DNA of 64,000 nucleotides from Thorsellia anophelis DSM 18579 (lineage in GTDB: Bacteria; Pseudomonadota; Gammaproteobacteria; Enterobacterales; Thorselliaceae): the NCBI RefSeq assembly GCF_900111395.1, contig NZ_FOHV01000005.1, positions 62,001 to 126,000 of the forward strand, read 5' to 3'. Below, piece by piece: positions 61,045 through 64,000 of the stretch. The position numbers and the translations under genes were made by a program. Every line of letters begins with the position of its first letter. The first letter of the stretch is position 1. The notes beneath the pieces were generated by a model that had not been told where the DNA came from, made no database searches, and saw only the letters and a list, made by a program, of their open reading frames with translations.

Positions 61045-61070
61045 AAAGCCCACCTAATAAGATGGGCTTT
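61045..61070 (-). terminator. Terminator of the autotransporter gene
   Basis: AAAGCCCA and TGGGCTTT form a perfect 8-bp stem with a 10-base loop, about 30 bases after the adhesin stop. On the minus strand a U-run (CTTTTTTGTC) follows. Confidence 0.9.
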
Positions 61071-61099
61071 AATTTTATGAAACGACTAAATAGTGACTA

Positions 61100-63994
61100 T
61101 TAGAATGTCCAGCGTAAATCAACTTTAGCTGCATTTTCGTTACGGCTGCTACCAAACTCACCATTATAGTTGAGACCTAATTTTAGTGAATCACCTACAT
61201 CAACAACTGTACCTGCTCCAACTATCATGGCATTTTCATCCATTTCAATCCCACGAGTTTGGAAACTTGCCCCATTACCAATCAGTGTCATATCTGAATA
61301 AGACTCTGTATCTCCCATATTATGACGCCATGCTAAAGTTGCATTCACATTACCGGTCGCTGTTCCTACTTGGAAGTTATTAGACACCCTTGTTCCGACT
61401 TTAGATGAAACAACATCTTGCCCTTCACGTCTAGACCTTAGCCCACTTGATAATTCACTTTCAGAAATGTCACCAATACTATACTTGTGATATGCAAGAT
61501 TCAAGAATGGTTCAACATGTGACTGCTTGCTTAATGGGTATTGATACCCTACTTCAGTTGCTAATGAAATTGAATCAACATCGTATTTAGCACTCAGTAC
61601 CTCTTCGAAATTAGCAAAAGCAACGGCACGTTTAGTTTCAACTTTATTCTGTTGATAGTTAAACCCGCTCATCCAGTTCACTTTAGCGTTACCAAGGTCA
61701 TAAACCGTACCTCCATACATTGCTAAGTTCATTGTGCGCGTATCAGCATGACCTGGTTGTCCATGCATTTCTAGATTACCATTATCATAACCGACTGATG
61801 CTCCAAGACGGAATGTACCCATATGGATATCACCACCAAATGTCACACCTGAAGTTCTAATGTCAGCAGAGGCCGCAAGCTCACCTGATAGGTCTTGCTT
61901 AGCTGTATGAAAATCAATCCATAATGGCCACTCATCCTCAGGTGTATCAGACATTAAATTGTAACGAGTCTTCTCAAATTCATAATCTAACGATGTTAAT
62001 GCCTTATTTTTCATAGCTGTTGTTGCTGTAGGGTGAATTTCACCTGCAATTAGCATCGATGCGGTACCTAGCAATTGCTCCCTTTGTGTTGGGGTCAATA
62101 AATCAAAATCAATAGCACGCGGCACTGGATTATTGCCATAAATGATTTGACGGATTGCTTTACTTAAATTATCTTCAGATGCCCAACCTGAAATGGTCAT
62201 AGTATCAGTAGTTCTAACTACAGATTGGAGTTCATTCCAGACTCTGCTAGCATTAGAGTTTATAGCAGCTTGAATATCAATATCTTTTATTTCCGGTGTT
62301 TGTCCACCACCATTATCACCGCCGTCCTCACCGCCACTATCTTTAGTATCATCTCTCTGTAGAGAGATATTTACATTTCCATCTTGATAGGTTACATTTA
62401 AATCAGTGTACCAGAATCCGTCTTGTTCGAGTTCATTAAACTCGCCTTCAAGTTCAGTTGCGGCAATAATGTTAAATGACAATGCTTCACCTAACGCAAA
62501 TGCTCTAGATTCAATGATTTCATCTATTGGATATAAAGCTAAATTAGCACCTGTTAAGAAAGCTTTACCGTCAATATTGAGCTTATCATTTTTACTTGAT
62601 TCATTACCACTTAGCCTAAATTTAACAGTTGAGTTATCATTCAAAACTAAATCACCTGACAGAGTAGTTTCAACTGGAGTAGGATCATAGCCATCTGGGA
62701 TTATATAAGCACCATCACTTTTAGTAATGAAGGACTCTGAGAATTGTAAAGTATTAGCACCCATTCCTGTGAATGTTAAACCACTTATAGTGCCACTTTT
62801 TAGAATTGTCAAAGTACTCGCACTATTATCAGTATGAATTGCACCTTGAATATCGGAACCTTCTCCTAAAACTAATTTATTATTACCATTTTTTAACCAT
62901 ATTGCATAACCATCTAAAGCTGCAGCAGCAGGATTATTTGCTTTTAAATAATCTGAAGGTCCAATATTATTAGTTCCAAGTACTGCTCCATCATCTGTAG
63001 ACCTAATACCTGCTACACCTGCTTTAATTATACCCGTATTGTATAAGGTGATATTCTCACCTACAATAGCTGAGCCACCAGCTCCTGCACTGGCATATTT
63101 ACCAAATACAATATTAGCACCTTCAGTTGCTCGTCTACCACCCGCTGCCCCTCCTTCTCCTTGCCCACCATTACCCACTTGAAATGTGAACGTATTAGCT
63201 TCTAAAGAAAGACCTTCAGCAATAGCATCAGCAATACTTTTACAGGCAGTTGGGCAACCATTCGCTTTTAAAATTGCAACAACATTACCTTGACCACCCT
63301 GTCCTCCTTCGATTGTACCTGTGTTTTCAATAACTGTGTTTGTTGCTATTAATCCAGCACCGCCACCACCACCACTAGCTCCCATACCACCGGCACCACC
63401 TTTAATGTTACCATTATTAACAAGATTAGATTGTGTGACTAAACCAGCACCAGCACCACCACCACCACCACGTAAAATTGCATTATTTCCCAAATAGGTA
63501 CCATTAGGGTCAGTAAAAACTAAGCCACTTGCAACACCACCAGCTCCGCCGATAATAGTTTTACCATTGTCTATGGTAATTGAATCTGTAGCATTGAAAC
63601 CAGTTCCGCCGCCACCAGCTCCACCGTTAGTGCCAATTGTACTTGCACCATTCCCACCTGCTAAAACATCACTGATATATACTAAATCAGATTGCCCACC
63701 TGCCCCACCAACATTACCTTTAACACCACCTATGGCGGCATTTTGTGCAACTCCACCATCACCACCAGCTCCGCCTAGTACACCTACCGAACCAGGTCCA
63801 AGGTTAATATCAAAGTGACCACCACCAAATCCACCGTTTCCACCTGCTGCTACATTAGCAGAAGTAAGACCTATTGCTGATATGATTGCTAATTTGACCA
63901 AATTATTTCTTCCTGAACAGCTTTTTGCCAACTCTGATACCACTTGGGTTAGTCCTGATTGTTGATTTCTAATGACACGATAGATTTTATTCAT
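61100..63994 (-). CDS. Glycine-rich autotransporter adhesin (type Va)
   Basis: A self-secreting outer-membrane protein of 964 residues. The N-terminus MNKIYRVIRNQQSGLTQVVS is an extended signal peptide region (ESPR), followed by a hydrophobic core ending near SANVAAG at about residue 50. Residues 50-330 are very glycine-rich (GGxGGxGG), with one cysteine pair, GCPTACKS. Then comes a beta-helix-like stretch with asparagines and short repeats. A Gly/Asp linker at about 553-572 precedes a C-terminal autotransporter barrel of about 270 residues ending in RWTF, the terminal-phenylalanine signal for Bam. A surface adhesion role is inferred. The promoter lies outside the window. Confidence 0.9.
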   Translation of the reverse strand: MNKIYRVIRNQQSGLTQVVSELAKSCSGRNNLVKLAIISAIGLTSANVAAGGNGGFGGGHFDINLGPGSVGVLGGAGGDGGVAQNAAIGGVKGNVGGAGGQSDLVYISDVLAGGNGASTIGTNGGAGGGGTGFNATDSITIDNGKTIIGGAGGVASGLVFTDPNGTYLGNNAILRGGGGGAGAGLVTQSNLVNNGNIKGGAGGMGASGGGGGAGLIATNTVIENTGTIEGGQGGQGNVVAILKANGCPTACKSIADAIAEGLSLEANTFTFQVGNGGQGEGGAAGGRRATEGANIVFGKYASAGAGGSAIVGENITLYNTGIIKAGVAGIRSTDDGAVLGTNNIGPSDYLKANNPAAAALDGYAIWLKNGNNKLVLGEGSDIQGAIHTDNSASTLTILKSGTISGLTFTGMGANTLQFSESFITKSDGAYIIPDGYDPTPVETTLSGDLVLNDNSTVKFRLSGNESSKNDKLNIDGKAFLTGANLALYPIDEIIESRAFALGEALSFNIIAATELEGEFNELEQDGFWYTDLNVTYQDGNVNISLQRDDTKDSGGEDGGDNGGGQTPEIKDIDIQAAINSNASRVWNELQSVVRTTDTMTISGWASEDNLSKAIRQIIYGNNPVPRAIDFDLLTPTQREQLLGTASMLIAGEIHPTATTAMKNKALTSLDYEFEKTRYNLMSDTPEDEWPLWIDFHTAKQDLSGELAASADIRTSGVTFGGDIHMGTFRLGASVGYDNGNLEMHGQPGHADTRTMNLAMYGGTVYDLGNAKVNWMSGFNYQQNKVETKRAVAFANFEEVLSAKYDVDSISLATEVGYQYPLSKQSHVEPFLNLAYHKYSIGDISESELSSGLRSRREGQDVVSSKVGTRVSNNFQVGTATGNVNATLAWRHNMGDTESYSDMTLIGNGASFQTRGIEMDENAMIVGAGTVVDVGDSLKLGLNYNGEFGSSRNENAAKVDLRWTF

Positions 63995-64000
63995 ACTTAA

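Noticed and set aside
60871-61053. 60-codon minus-strand frame between sstT and the adhesin
   Set aside because: No ribosome-binding site or family match, and it overlaps the adhesin terminator.
63000-63850. Repeated CACCACC/GCACCACC-like triplets resembling a tandem or CRISPR-like repeat
   Set aside because: They are degenerate glycine codons of the autotransporter passenger read on the other strand, with no fixed repeat length or spacers.
1-64000. tRNA, rRNA, CRISPR, toxin-antitoxin, restriction or prophage genes
   Set aside because: Looked for in every intergenic gap and in the protein motifs; none could be supported.

Overview
The window comes from an AT-rich gammaproteobacterium. Several proteins follow Escherichia coli almost motif for motif: Aer, PpnN, SolA, XerD, RdgC, the NuoCD fusion and the RNase E scaffold with its C-terminal PNPase-binding end. 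Gene order and an ESPR-type autotransporter would fit a host-associated relative of Enterobacterales, Pasteurellales or Orbales. An Orbaceae-like gut bacterium is my best guess from memory; no search was run.

Layout. (1) 0.2-6.1 kb, plus strand: lptA-lptB-rpoN-hpf-rapZ, then the aerotaxis receptor aer. ptsN is missing from its usual place between hpf and rapZ. (2) 6.2-19.4 kb, minus strand: pyrC-solA-xseA, rne with a long structured leader, and the envelope/housekeeping run lptD-surA-pdxA-rsmA. (3) 19.7-34.3 kb: a putrescine-type importer with an elaborate leader and a small upstream ORF, ppnN, a chemoreceptor-like protein with only its sensor part, ridA, rdgC, the copper exporter copA under a recognisable CueR-type promoter, cysQ, the KtrAB potassium system, cueR and xerD. 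(4) 34.4-39.3 kb: the accessory stretch, with a lipoprotein, a decayed IS200/IS605-type tnpA, the potassium transporter kup and a decayed IS1634-like transposase. (5) 39.3-42.6 kb, minus strand: a beta-glucoside cassette made of a LicT/BglG antiterminator with its RNA target and terminator, a Cof-type HAD phosphatase and a GH4 6-phospho-beta-glucosidase, with no PTS permease beside it. (6) 43.3-58.6 kb: a complete nuoA-N operon with fused nuoCD, interrupted by a strong terminator-like hairpin after nuoB. (7) 59.0-64.0 kb: a small secreted BhsA-like protein, sstT and a glycine-rich autotransporter adhesin.

How the parts work together. LptA, LptB and LptD belong to one lipopolysaccharide export machine, and SurA chaperones LptD. 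CueR (32.8 kb) should control copA (26.1 kb) through the operator found there. KtrAB and Kup give two independent routes for potassium uptake. The nuo operon feeds respiration, and Aer senses redox state for taxis.

I found no tRNA, rRNA, CRISPR array, prophage or defence island, and no clearly undescribed multi-gene system. The best leads are regulatory: the puuP leader with its 86-codon ORF, the intra-operon hairpins in nuo, and the orphan antiterminator cassette. The autotransporter passenger and the IS-flanked kup region also merit a look.
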